A stretch of 64,000 nucleotides of DNA from Dorea_A amylophila (GTDB lineage Bacteria > Bacillota > Clostridia > Lachnospirales > Lachnospiraceae). The notes under the pieces are model-generated. The model did not search any database. It saw only the letters and a list, made by a program, of their open reading frames with translations, and was not told the DNA's origin. A program made the position numbers and the translations under genes. This document shows, piece after piece, positions 34,404-43,232 of the stretch (position 1 is the first letter of the stretch; the number at the start of each line of letters is the position of its first letter). The stretch spans positions 58,487 to 122,486 of the forward strand of contig NZ_JAOQJW010000010.1 of the NCBI RefSeq assembly GCF_025567265.1, in the 5' to 3' direction.

Positions 34404-35088
34404 TGTATTATTAAGAACGGAAAATATGTCCCGGAAATATGTGATTTCGGATCGGCGGGAGACAGAAATTGAAGTACTAAAAGACATCAATCTGGAAATC
34501 AGAGAACAGGAATTTATCTCTATAATGGGAAAATCCGGATCCGGTAAGACGACATTGTTAAAGTTACTTGGACTGATCGACCGTCCGACATCAGGAAAAT
34601 TGTATTTTAAAGGAGTCGACAGCGAAGAACTAAGAGGAGACCGTCTTGCGAGGATCAGACGTCAGGACATGGGATTCGTATACCAGGATTATTATCTGCT
34701 GGATTCATTGTCTGTGTTTGAAAATATTATGCTTCCGATGATCCTTGATCATAAAGATGATAAAGTATGTAAAGAAGAAGCGGAAAAACTGGCGGTTTCT
34801 TTTCAAATCCAAAATCTTCTGGGAAAATATCCATATGAATTATCCGGAGGAGAGAAACAGAGAACGGCTATCTGCAGAGCACTGGTAAATCAGCCGGATG
34901 TGATCTTTGCAGATGAGCCGACCGGAAACCTCGATTCCCGGTCAACAGAGATTGTAATGGATGTATTCAGCACGATCCATTCTAAAATGCACAAGACGAT
35001 CATCATGGTTACACATGATATCAGTGTGGCGGAATATTCGGAAAGAATCCTTTATATAGAAGACGGTAAGATCACAGAAGACAGATAA
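34393..35088 (+). CDS. ABC transporter ATP-binding protein (BceA/MacB-like)
   Basis: A 231-aa ATPase with Walker A MGKSGSGKTTLLKLLG, Q-loop VYQDYYLLDSLSVFENI, signature LSGGEKQRTAICRALV, Walker B VIFADEPTGNLD and switch His in IIMVTHDISVAEY. It is of the LolD/MacB/BceA class that works with FtsX-like permeases. The start overlaps the permease end by 11 bases, so the two are coupled. Confidence 0.93.
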   Translation: MKDNVLLRTENMSRKYVISDRRETEIEVLKDINLEIREQEFISIMGKSGSGKTTLLKLLGLIDRPTSGKLYFKGVDSEELRGDRLARIRRQDMGFVYQDYYLLDSLSVFENIMLPMILDHKDDKVCKEEAEKLAVSFQIQNLLGKYPYELSGGEKQRTAICRALVNQPDVIFADEPTGNLDSRSTEIVMDVFSTIHSKMHKTIIMVTHDISVAEYSERILYIEDGKITEDR

Positions 35089-35097
35089 TACCGGTTT

Positions 35098-35674
35098 CTA
35101 TTAGGACAGTTATCCTGCAAAATGGAATCGATAATCTCGGAAGGTTCCATTTTTTCCATATCATAAACATGATCCGGAGTCAGAGAAATATGATGTTTGT
35201 CTAAGGTGTCTGTAAATCCCTGGTAACGTTTGGTGATAACACCTCCGATCGTTGTAAAAGGGCCGACAAATCCCAGTGTTTTGTGTCCCTTTAAAAAAAA
35301 TAGTCTGCTGCGAGCTGTCCTCCTTTATAATCATCAATACCAATATTAATAAGCTGGCGTACATTACTGTAGCTGTCGATGAAGATCAAAGGGATCCGGT
35401 TGCTGTTTTGAATCTGTTGAACTTCTTCGTCAAACAGTCCAAGAAAAATGGCACCTTCTGCATTCCAGGAACGGAGACGGAAGGTAATGATCTGGGAGGA
35501 TCTGGCTGCCAGACTTCTGGCTGATGAATTTGGAATATATCCCATTTCATCGGCGAGTGTACGGATCCTTTCAGCTGTCTTTTCTGACACTTTTCCTTCT
35601 TTTCCATTCATAACACGTGAGACGGTCATCATACTGACTCCGGCACGTTCTGCAATATCTTTTAATGTAACCAT
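35098..35674 (-). pseudogene. LacI-family regulator, frameshifted and truncated
   Basis: Read leftward from ATG 35674 (AGGAGA upstream), the protein starts VTLKDIAERAGVSMMTVSRVMNG in pieces, a clean LacI helix-turn-helix, followed by the linker NSSARSLAARSSQIITF. About 40 residues of the effector domain are then missing, and it continues to DDYKGGQLAADYFF, where a frameshift at a run of A bases (35289-35296) stops it. The adjacent frame continues KGHKTLGFVGPFTTIGGVI to a sequence ending near 35098. The sugar-sensing domain is incomplete, so the gene is not functional. Confidence 0.75.
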
Positions 35675-35743
35675 AATCATTCTCCTAATAGGGTTAGCGT
35701 TAATCTCAAAATTATAAATCTATCTATAGTGGAAAAACGGATA

Positions 35744-35863
35744 CAAAACTACGATTGCTTCCGGAATCCTGGAAACATTCATCAGATCATTGCAAAAGGA
35801 CCGGATGAAGAAGCATGGCTGCTTCCACATCGAAGAGAGAAACTTTCAGAAAATAAAATATAA
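35744..35863 (+). pseudogene. Short 3' gene fragment
   Basis: Frame 35771-35863 reads GNIHQIIAKGPDEEAWLLPH and ends RREKLSENKI then TAA, with no start or upstream part. It looks like the tail of a gene that stood next to the LacI regulator and was deleted. The family is not recognised. Confidence 0.3.
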
Positions 35864-35877
35864 GAGATTAGAAAAAT

Positions 35878-35926
35878 AAAAAAGCTGTCAGGTTATGAAG
35901 GTATGCTAACCAGACAGCTTTTTGTG
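35878..35926 (+). terminator. Rho-independent terminator
   Basis: AAAAAGCTGTC and GACAGCTTTTT, plus inner GGTTA/TAACC, form a strong stem with T5. It may work in both directions. Confidence 0.8.
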
Positions 35927-36033
35927 ATATAAAAGTGTACACGGGAAGATACCGGGATGTATAATATTTACTAGTATTAAAATTTCGGAACATCCAGTTT
36001 TGGAATGATTTAATAATCGGAGGAGTGAAATAT

Positions 36034-36417
36034 ATGTATGAGCAGGATTATATAATAAGAATGAATAATGAAGTTATAAGAACAATGGTGAAGTTATTAT
36101 TAAACAAGGATACAGGTGTACCTGTAGATATTTCAGATGGAGCAATTAAAGGTGAAAATAAAAAAATGTTAGATGCTGCGAACGGACAAAGCGGTATAGA
36201 CAATATTAAGAAGATGGAAGAGGAAATACTAACACTTGTAGATGCGAATAAAGAAGGAGCTTTAGAAAAAGCGCTTGTATTTTATGGATATCTAAATGAA
36301 TTGACGGAAGATGAATTATTGTCCGGGAATTATAGTCACGAAAAAATAAAAAAAGGACTGAAGATGATTGCAGAGCGTTATGGAATATTAAATGTTATTG
36401 ATTTGATATACAGATAA
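36034..36417 (+). CDS. DUF6483-like helical protein of unknown function
   Basis: A 127-aa protein from ATG 36034, ten bases after CGGAGG. A GTG at 36025 overlaps that site and is less likely. It opens MYEQDYIIRMNNEVIRTMVKLLL, in pieces, which is like DUF6483 proteins found near peptide and regulatory genes in Lachnospiraceae. The rest is amphipathic helix with a short acidic loop. It has no membrane segment. It stands 184 bases before the sensor kinase gene and may or may not belong to that locus. Confidence 0.65.
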   Translation: MYEQDYIIRMNNEVIRTMVKLLLNKDTGVPVDISDGAIKGENKKMLDAANGQSGIDNIKKMEEEILTLVDANKEGALEKALVFYGYLNELTEDELLSGNYSHEKIKKGLKMIAERYGILNVIDLIYR

Positions 36418-36600
36418 AGCTTTTATAGAAGTAAAAGTAGAATGGTTGTTGAATATTGTAAGGATAATTTTTAGTTGCTTTTGGGGGACTTGAAAAATAT
36501 AAATATATTGATTTATAATATAGATATTGTTCACATGTTGTCCAAACAGTAAGATAATATAGTCTGCAGAAATATAAACTTAGAAAATTAAGAGGTAAAT

Positions 36601-37920
36601 ATGCAACAGATAATCTACAATGGAATAACGATTATATGCGCAGTATATTTGGCATTTGTTTATGTGGCTTACTTAAATATCACATTAGATAAAAGCAATA
36701 AAAAGAGAAAACCATTATGGCTGTGTGGAATCATATTGGCTGTTATTTATTACTTTAGTAGTTGGGGAGTTATTTCAGCATTTAAATTATTATACATGCC
36801 ATTTGTTTATTTCATATTGTGTAATATTTTTTTTAATGGAACGAAAAAGACTATGATAGTAGCCAGTTTATTTTTTTATATATTGAATTATGGATTGCAA
36901 CTGGCTCTGGCTATGTTAATGTTAATGAAAGAAATTCCTGAAAATATCATGGATTATGTTAGTGTCGGTATTATGATACTCAGATGTGTTTTGCTGACAT
37001 GTATTATAATCCTGTTAAAAAGATATATATCAAAGCATGTAGAAGTATTAGATAAAATCTTTTCCAGAATTATCGGATGGATGACTTTGATATGGTTTGT
37101 ATATATGGGGATAATTGCTGGAATTACGCTTTATGTATCCGGAAGATCAGGCTTTTCAATGAAAGAAGCAATGCTGGGAAGTATCATTCTGTGTTTGCTG
37201 ATATTACTGGTTATGCTTGCATTTCTGGCTTTTGTAAAGGTTGAAGAATACACAGGGCGGATAAGAATGCAGGAAAGAGAAATGCAAAAAGCTATCTATT
37301 CGACGGATTATTATCGGAAACTTGAAAAAGTCAATGATGAAAACCGGAAATACATCCATAATATAGAACATTACATGAAAGCGATAGCCGGACTTGTGAA
37401 TGAGAATAACAATCGCGAAGTTATCAATATTATAGAAGAAATGGAAAAGCAGGCATTGTATGTTACTAAGGAAATTTTTTGCACGGATAAAATAGTAAAC
37501 GGTGTAGTAAGCGAAAAGAATGGAGAAGCTAAAAATAAAAATATAGAGTTCAGAGTTAATATAGAGCCAACCGCAGATCTGACTTTTTTGGATGATATCG
37601 ACAAAATTGGAATTCTCGGTAACCTTTTAGATAATGCGATGGAGGCGGCTGGAAAATGCAGAGATAATAAGAGTGTTGCATTAGATATATATACCTCGAA
37701 TAACAATCATTTTATCGTATTGAATATTCAAAATACAAGCGAAACAGCACCGCTGAAAAAGGGAACAAGGTTTCTTTCAACCAAAAAAAATCAGGAAAAT
37801 CATGGAATCGGACTGGAATATGTAAAAAATGTTGTTGCGAAATACCAGGGATTCCTGAATATCAAATATGAAGATGGCGTCTATTATGTAAGAGTTATTA
37901 TTCCCAAATACAAGAGATAA
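36601..37920 (+). CDS. GHKL-domain sensor histidine kinase (AgrC-like)
   Basis: A 439-aa membrane kinase. Six membrane segments lie in residues 5-215. The cytoplasmic part has the phospho-acceptor region YIHNIEHYMKAIAGLV near residue 257, then the GHKL ATPase: N box GNLLDNAMEAAG near residue 339 and G box HGIGLEYVKNVV near 402. The family includes AgrC and other peptide-pheromone sensors. The response regulator follows at 12 bases, and a small peptide gene lies beyond it, so a peptide signal is the likely input. Confidence 0.9.
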   Translation: MQQIIYNGITIICAVYLAFVYVAYLNITLDKSNKKRKPLWLCGIILAVIYYFSSWGVISAFKLLYMPFVYFILCNIFFNGTKKTMIVASLFFYILNYGLQLALAMLMLMKEIPENIMDYVSVGIMILRCVLLTCIIILLKRYISKHVEVLDKIFSRIIGWMTLIWFVYMGIIAGITLYVSGRSGFSMKEAMLGSIILCLLILLVMLAFLAFVKVEEYTGRIRMQEREMQKAIYSTDYYRKLEKVNDENRKYIHNIEHYMKAIAGLVNENNNREVINIIEEMEKQALYVTKEIFCTDKIVNGVVSEKNGEAKNKNIEFRVNIEPTADLTFLDDIDKIGILGNLLDNAMEAAGKCRDNKSVALDIYTSNNNHFIVLNIQNTSETAPLKKGTRFLSTKKNQENHGIGLEYVKNVVAKYQGFLNIKYEDGVYYVRVIIPKYKR

Positions 37921-37932
37921 AAGGAGCAGACA

Positions 37933-38676
37933 GTGTATAAAATAGCAATTTGTGATGATAATTTGTTCTTTATAAAACAATTAAGAACTATGTTGAAGGA
38001 GAAAATCAGATCAGACGACCAGATTGAAATTTATGAATACCATTCTGGGGAACAGTTATTAATGGAAATGGATCATTTCTTCGATGTAATTTTTATGGAT
38101 GTTGTTCTGCCGAAAAGAGACGGGATGTCAATTGCAGAAGAATTATATAGAATGAATCCATTAATTCTGTTGATTTATTGTTCCGGTACCATACTGCCGA
38201 CAACGGAGGCATTTCAGGTACAGCCATATAGATATTTGCTAAAGCAGGAAATGAACCAATCCTGGGATCGGAATATAGATGATATATTGCATGAAATGAA
38301 ATTACGGAATCAAAAAATATTGAAAGTTACATGCGAAAAAGAAGAAAGATGGATTCATAGTGACAATTTGTTATATGTAATGACAGAAGGAAAACATTCA
38401 AAAATAACATTTTATGAGAATGAGGAAAAGCAACGGAAAATAAAAACAATTACGGTTAGAGAAAATATCAGGGAAATTGAAGAAAAAATGGATCAGGAAA
38501 CTTGCTATAGAGTACATAGAAGTGTGATCGTTCAATTTAACTACATTGTTCAGATAAAAAATAATATAATTACAATGGAAGATGGTCAGAAAATACAGAT
38601 TTCCAGAATGAAAGCAAAGAAATTTCATGAGAAATTTTCTGATTATATGGGTGTGAAATATAGAAGAGAAAAATAA
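37933..38676 (+). CDS. LytTR-type response regulator (AgrA-like), first copy
   Basis: A 247-aa regulator starting at GTG 37933 after AAGGAG. The receiver domain (1-120) has the acidic pair in AICDDN, the phospho-acceptor Asp in VIFMDVVLPKRDG near residue 55, and PYRYLLKQ at its end. The LytTR DNA-binding domain (135-240) holds CYRVHRSVIVQFNYIVQI. A second, clearly paralogous regulator closes the locus at 44868. Confidence 0.93.
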   Translation: MYKIAICDDNLFFIKQLRTMLKEKIRSDDQIEIYEYHSGEQLLMEMDHFFDVIFMDVVLPKRDGMSIAEELYRMNPLILLIYCSGTILPTTEAFQVQPYRYLLKQEMNQSWDRNIDDILHEMKLRNQKILKVTCEKEERWIHSDNLLYVMTEGKHSKITFYENEEKQRKIKTITVRENIREIEEKMDQETCYRVHRSVIVQFNYIVQIKNNIITMEDGQKIQISRMKAKKFHEKFSDYMGVKYRREK

Positions 38677-38715
38677 AGGATAAGTAAAAAAGAAACAGTT
38701 GCAAGCAGCTGTTTC

Positions 38716-39525
38716 AGACTGTAGACAAAACGCTTTTGGTCAGCACTCCAGAAGCGTTTTTCTTGTTTTCGGTTCAAAAAGTGTGTACTTGATCAATAAT
38801 AAACACTTTTGGGCTCCCCTTTTTCCCTTCCTGGCTATCATCTTTGCCAGTTTTTTCAGATTCATGCAGGCAAACGTAAGCCCGACTTTCATTTCCATCC
38901 GTGCTTTTACATGGGTGGCATCCACGAAGACCTCGGAAGGATCGATCAGTCTGTATTTATAGCATTCCTGCAGGATACGGGAAAAGATCTGTTCAAAAAG
39001 ATCAGTATCCTTAAAGCGTCTGGTATAATTCTTTCCAAACGTAGAGAAATGGGGAACCTTGTCCATCATTTCCAGACCGAGGAACCATCGGTATGCGACA
39101 TTGACTTCGATTTCTTTTACTGTCTTGCGCATGCTTCGGATGCCGTACAGATACTGGATGAATGGAATTTTAATGAGCATGACCGGATCCATACTGGGGC
39201 GACCATTGTCTGCACTGTATTTATCGATCACAAGTTCATAGATAAAACTCCAGTCGATTGCCTGGTCAATCAGGCGCAGCAGATGCTCCTGCGGAACAAG
39301 GTCATCCATGCAGAACATCTGAATCTGTTCTCTTTTCTTATCTGCATTCTGTGTCATCATAGGAAACACCGCCTTTATTTTGATACTTTCGTTATACCAA
39401 AAAAGTAGTGAAAAGTCCCGTAAATACGGCATTTTCACTACTTCTTATATGCTTGTAAGTACATAATTTTTGCAGTCATGACACAAGAAAAGCTCCCTCA
39501 CAGGAAGGAGCTTTGTCTACAGTCT
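38716..39525 (-). mobile_element. Internally deleted IS1182-type insertion sequence
   Basis: The ends match as inverted repeats: AGACTGTAGACAAA at the left and its complement TTTGTCTACAGTCT at the right (39512-39525). The body is 810 bases, about half of the normal size of this family. IS1182-group elements are known to favour palindromes and terminators, with target duplications of variable length, as here. It lacks most of its catalytic domain, so it could move only with help from an intact copy. Confidence 0.8.
38740..39360 (-). pseudogene. IS1182-family transposase, in-frame deletion of the catalytic core
   Basis: From the ATG at 39360 the 206-aa frame has the DUF772 N-terminal domain (DDLVPQEHLLRLIDQAIDW, then GRPSMDPVMLIKI, then YRWFLGLEMMDKVPHFSTFG), followed by SEVFVDATHVKARME with the first catalytic Asp. 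It then jumps directly to MKVGLTFACMNLKKLAKMIAR, the normal C-terminus of the family. The other DDE residues in between are missing. The frame is open upstream to 39438, but the family start is at MTQNADKKREQ. Confidence 0.82.
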
Positions 39526-39564
39526 GAAACAGTTGCAAGCAGCTGTTTCTTTTTTTGAGCGGAA

Positions 39565-39663
39565 TTAAAAAGTTACATACATTTTATGTCCACATTGGCG
39601 AACGTAAATGGCACAGCCATGTGGTTTCTTCTTAGAATTTACAGGTGTTACTAACCATTTCAT
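39565..39663 (-). CDS. Candidate precursor peptide, 32 residues, two cysteines
   Basis: On the minus strand ATG 39663 is preceded by AAAGGAAGTG at ideal spacing and encodes 32 residues to TAA at 39565. It starts MKWLVTPVN, then a basic run SKKKPH, GCAIYVRQCGH with two Cys seven residues apart, and ends KMYVTF. The start is reminiscent of short Cys-rich peptides (such as Clo7bot types) modified by radical SAM enzymes. It lies divergent from the radical SAM gene (225 bases) and ends at the duplicated terminator. It is too short for standard gene callers. Function as maturation substrate or signal is inference. Confidence 0.68.
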   Translation of the reverse strand: MKWLVTPVNSKKKPHGCAIYVRQCGHKMYVTF

Positions 39664-39887
39664 TTGTATCACTTCCTTTCGCAATAAAGAATAATACAGT
39701 AAGACTTGAAAATGCATGAAACAGATTTAATGGTAAAGATTTAAACGAAATTAGTATGATGAAAGAAAATAAGTGATACAAACGAATAAAATTGTCTATT
39801 TATAGTACGTTTAAGAAAATAAAAGAGTTTTTAGGATATTTGTAATGATAATAAAAGAAATGATTGGAATAGGAGGCATTTATTAGA

Positions 39888-41162
39888 ATGAGATTATCAA
39901 AATTTAATGAAATAATAAAATGCGGAGATGAATATTTATTATACAATTTATATAGTGGCGCAATTCTGGTTTTAGATGAACATTATAAGGAAAGATATGA
40001 GCAGATAAAAAAAGAGAAAAAAGATATAGATAAAGAATTGTTAAGCAATTTGCAAAAAGGAAAAATGTTGACTGATGATAGAAATGAAGTGAGAAAGATT
40101 ATGGAAGAAAGTGATTTTATCAGAAAAGAAAATAAAACACTAAATCTTACAATTGCTCCAACAATGAAATGTAATTTTAGATGCCCCTATTGTTATGAAA
40201 AGGGGGTTGAATATAGAACAATGGATCAACAAGTGATCAATGGAACTATTGATTTCATACAGAGAATGAAGGAAAAATCTGAGAAATTAGAAGTTACATG
40301 GTATGGTGGGGAACCATTATTAGCAATGGATATTATAGAAAGAATAAGCGAAAAAGCAATAAAAATTTTCGGAAAAGAAAATTACAATGCAAATATGGTT
40401 ACTAATGGATATTTATTGACAGAAGAAATTGCAGAGAAATTAGAAAAGTTGCAGATAGGACGGTTGCAGATTACTTTAGATGGAGAACCGGGAATTCATA
40501 ATAAACGGCGAAAGCTTGCAAAAGATGAAAATACCTTTGAAGTTATAATAAAAAATATTAAAAATATTATAGAATCTGATCGAAATTTTCAATTTATAAT
40601 AAGAATAAATGTAGATAATGACAATGCAAAATCCATTGGAAAAATTCTCGATTATTTTGATGAATTAGGATTGAAAGGAAAACTGGATGTATATTTAGCA
40701 CCGGTAAGAACAATGAATGGGAAATGTAATAATGAAAAGTGTTTTGCAGAAAAAGAATTTGCAGATACAGAGATAAATTTTATAAAAATTGGCTTGGAAA
40801 AAGGATATGATTTTTTAGAATTGCCAGAATGTAATCTGGGGATATGTGGAGCAGTTTCACAGAATTGTTATGTGATAAATGCAAAAGGAAATATATTTAA
40901 ATGTTTAAATGACATTGCAAAAGATGAATGCAAAATAGGAGATGTTTTACATCCTTTGGATTGTGAAAATGAAAAATTTGTAGAATGGATAAGTTATGAA
41001 ATTCCGGATGAATGTAAAGAATGTAAAATACTTCCAATATGTATGGGAGGGTGTCCGGTATTACGGAGAAAAGAAAAAAAGGCATGTCCGGCTGTAAAGT
41101 ATAATTATCAGAAGTTATTACAACTGGTAAATGAATGGAGTAAAAAGGAATATGAAAAGTAA
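39888..41162 (+). CDS. Radical SAM/SPASM peptide maturase
   Basis: A 424-aa enzyme. Residues 1-80 form a small N-terminal domain of the type that grips a peptide leader (KFNEIIKCGDEYLLYNLYSG, then an extended helix). The radical SAM core has the 4Fe-4S motif CNFRCPYCYEKG near residue 95 and WYGGEPLL near residue 140. The C-terminal SPASM region has many Cys (ICGAVSQNC, FKCLND, CKECKILPICMGGCP, KACP) for two further clusters. Such enzymes cross-link residues in ribosomal peptides. AGGAGG precedes the ATG. It overlaps the next gene by 11 bases. Confidence 0.93.
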   Translation: MRLSKFNEIIKCGDEYLLYNLYSGAILVLDEHYKERYEQIKKEKKDIDKELLSNLQKGKMLTDDRNEVRKIMEESDFIRKENKTLNLTIAPTMKCNFRCPYCYEKGVEYRTMDQQVINGTIDFIQRMKEKSEKLEVTWYGGEPLLAMDIIERISEKAIKIFGKENYNANMVTNGYLLTEEIAEKLEKLQIGRLQITLDGEPGIHNKRRKLAKDENTFEVIIKNIKNIIESDRNFQFIIRINVDNDNAKSIGKILDYFDELGLKGKLDVYLAPVRTMNGKCNNEKCFAEKEFADTEINFIKIGLEKGYDFLELPECNLGICGAVSQNCYVINAKGNIFKCLNDIAKDECKIGDVLHPLDCENEKFVEWISYEIPDECKECKILPICMGGCPVLRRKEKKACPAVKYNYQKLLQLVNEWSKKEYEK

Positions 41163-41922
41163 TGAAATAAAACAATATACACCGCTTTTGATTGAATTAT
41201 TAAAAAGAGATATAAAAGTAAAATATCGAAAATCGGTATTAGGAGTATTGTGGAGCGTATTGAATCCCCTTTTTATGATGATAATATTGTCAGTTGTTTT
41301 TTCAACTCTCTTCAAAAATAATGTTGAAAATTACCCGACATATATTTTCAGTGGGCAGTTAATTTATAATTTTTTCTCTGAGGCAACAACATCGTCAATG
41401 TCTGCGATTGTGGATAATGCGTCGTTGATTAAGAAAATATATGTGCCGAAATATCTGTTTGTTCTTGCGAGGATATGTTCAAGTATGATTAATCTTATGG
41501 CGACGCTAAGTGCTTTGTTTTGCGTTATGCTGGTTTTAAGAATTGATCTGAGCTATAGACTTTACGAAGGAGTTGTAGCATTGATTTTATTAACATTATT
41601 TTCAACGGGAGTGGGACTGATATTATCAGCTATCGCAGTTAAGTTTAGAGATATGATGCATTTGTATTCCGTTTTTTTGACTGCGCTTATGTATTTGTGT
41701 CCGATTATTTATACCATGTCCTTTTTACCGGAACGGGTTCAAAAGATTGTTATGTTGAATCCTCTGACACACTTTTTAATTATTTTCCGTGAATGTGTAT
41801 TGTATGAAGAAAATATTTCGATAAAAATTCTTGGAGTTGGTGTGTTGGAAACATTTATTATGCTGGGAATAGGAATTTATGTTTTTGGAAAGAGACAGGA
41901 TAAATTTATTATGGATATATAG
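41152..41922 (+). CDS. ABC-2 type export permease (Wzm/TagG-like)
   Basis: A 256-aa permease with six membrane segments. The start at ATG 41152, inside the end of the radical SAM gene, has AAAAGGA at 7 bases and gives the family N-terminus LLIELLKRDIKVKYRKSVLGVLW (in pieces). PIIYTMSFLP and LNPLTHFLIIFRE are typical of permeases that export polysaccharides or teichoic acids. In this locus it is embedded in a peptide operon, so the cargo may be a modified peptide or a glycan. It pairs with the next ATPase. Confidence 0.88.
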   Translation: MKSNEIKQYTPLLIELLKRDIKVKYRKSVLGVLWSVLNPLFMMIILSVVFSTLFKNNVENYPTYIFSGQLIYNFFSEATTSSMSAIVDNASLIKKIYVPKYLFVLARICSSMINLMATLSALFCVMLVLRIDLSYRLYEGVVALILLTLFSTGVGLILSAIAVKFRDMMHLYSVFLTALMYLCPIIYTMSFLPERVQKIVMLNPLTHFLIIFRECVLYEENISIKILGVGVLETFIMLGIGIYVFGKRQDKFIMDI

Positions 41923-41941
41923 CAAATAAGCAGGAGTGAAC

Positions 41942-42673
41942 ATGAAAGAGACGATTGTTGAAGTAAAAGATGTATCAATAAAATTCAATATGTCATCCGA
42001 AAAATATGACAGTTTCAAAGAATATATTATAAAGATGATAAAGCAGCAAATTACTTATCATTCCTTCTGGGCATTGAAGAATGTCAATTTTGAAGTGAAA
42101 AAGGGTGATACGCTAGGACTTATAGGACTGAATGGAAGTGGGAAAAGCACGATATTGAAGATCATTGCAGGGATACTGAGGCCGACGCAGGGAACAGTAA
42201 AAGTCAAAGGAAAGATTGCGCCGTTAATTGAACTTGGAGCAGGGTTTGATGGGGATCTGACAGGGGAAGAAAATGTTTATTTGAACGGAGCACTACTTGG
42301 GTATTCTCAAAGTGAGATGAAGAAAAACTATAGAGATATCGTTGAATTTTCAGAATTAGAAAATTTTATGAATGTTCCAGTAAAAAATTATTCTTCGGGT
42401 ATGTTATCAAGATTAGCATTTGCTATCGCAACAATTGGAATACCAGATATTTTGATTGTAGATGAGGTACTGTCTGTTGGGGATTTTAGATTCCAAAAAA
42501 AATGTGAAGATCGAATAAAGAAAATGCAGGAAAGTGGGACAACGGTTTTATTTGTGTCACACAGTATTGAACAGGTGAAGAAAATCTGTAATAAAATTGT
42601 GTGGTTGGATCATGGAAAAGTGAGAATGTATGGAAATACAAGGGAAGTATGTGAAGAATATGAGAAAATATAA
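41942..42673 (+). CDS. ABC transporter ATPase (Wzt/TagH-like)
   Basis: A 243-aa ATPase from ATG 41942; GTG 41936 would lie inside the CAGGAG site. Walker A is LIGLNGSGKSTILKIIAG, signature VKNYSSGMLSRLAFA, Walker B ILIVDEVLSVGD, and the switch His is in FVSHSIEQVK. The long N-terminal stretch SSEKYDSFKEYIIKMIK and the YSSGM signature are of the polysaccharide exporter class. It lacks the C-terminal carbohydrate-binding domain of some Wzt proteins. Confidence 0.9.
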   Translation: MKETIVEVKDVSIKFNMSSEKYDSFKEYIIKMIKQQITYHSFWALKNVNFEVKKGDTLGLIGLNGSGKSTILKIIAGILRPTQGTVKVKGKIAPLIELGAGFDGDLTGEENVYLNGALLGYSQSEMKKNYRDIVEFSELENFMNVPVKNYSSGMLSRLAFAIATIGIPDILIVDEVLSVGDFRFQKKCEDRIKKMQESGTTVLFVSHSIEQVKKICNKIVWLDHGKVRMYGNTREVCEEYEKI

Positions 42674-43214
42674 AGGAACTATTATCGTGCTTATTGTGTG
42701 TATGATATTTGCATATTTATATGCGCATGTTGACAAGAAGGAATACTTTTACAATAGAACAGTAGATGTGGGAAAATATGCAAATACTGGCGTTATATGT
42801 GAAAAAAAACTTACTCAGGATGTATATTCTACTGAAAAATCGTTGGATGGAATACAGGTTAAAACACAGAATGTCGGAGACTGCACTAATATAAAAATAA
42901 AAATTACAATATTAGACAAAAAGACAAAGCAAAATCTGAGACAAAAGGAAATTTCGGTAAGTGATTTTGAAAACGATAAATTTGCAACGATAAAGTTCAA
43001 AAAAATAACAAATTGTAAAAATAGAATGTTGCAGTTGCTTATAGAAGAAATTGGTGCAGATTATGGAAATGGAGTGACCTTTTATCAGGAAAATGGAAAT
43101 TTGATTGGAAGATTGATTTCTAGAAAAATAGATATGGAAACAATGATAGTAAGCTTTTCATTGTGTTTGTATCTGTATCTTTTCTTTAAATGGTTATATG
43201 GAATGTTTAAGTAA
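42660..43214 (+). CDS. Membrane-anchored protein of unknown function in the peptide locus
   Basis: A 184-aa protein from ATG 42660, overlapping the ATPase by 14 bases. One N-terminal membrane helix (GTIIVLIVCMIFAYLYAHV) is followed by an extracellular beta-rich domain of about 120 residues, then a second helix (MIVSFSLCLYLYLFFKWLYG) at the very end. The family is not recognised. The topology resembles accessory or immunity-type proteins of peptide export loci, or a HlyD-like part without coiled coil. Confidence 0.7.
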   Translation: MRKYKGTIIVLIVCMIFAYLYAHVDKKEYFYNRTVDVGKYANTGVICEKKLTQDVYSTEKSLDGIQVKTQNVGDCTNIKIKITILDKKTKQNLRQKEISVSDFENDKFATIKFKKITNCKNRMLQLLIEEIGADYGNGVTFYQENGNLIGRLISRKIDMETMIVSFSLCLYLYLFFKWLYGMFK

Positions 43215-43232
43215 TAAAGTAAAGGAAAAATA

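Larger units (their letters stand above)
38692..39549. repeat. 24-bp direct repeat (duplicated terminator) flanking the insertion element
   Basis: Bases 38692-38715 and 39526-39549 are identical. Each is a near-palindrome, GAAACAGTTGC...GCAGCTGTTTC. Outside, the left copy is preceded by six A and the right copy followed by seven T, so the uninterrupted sequence was a bidirectional terminator. The element duplicated the whole hairpin upon insertion. Because the site is palindromic, a few bases could alternatively be counted to the inverted repeats. Confidence 0.8.

Noticed and set aside
36420..36600. Second small peptide gene before the sensor kinase
   Set aside because: The only short ATG frame (10 codons, near 36443) has no ribosome binding site.
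38809..39408. 199-aa plus-strand frame across the insertion element
   Set aside because: It is the antisense shadow of the transposase gene.
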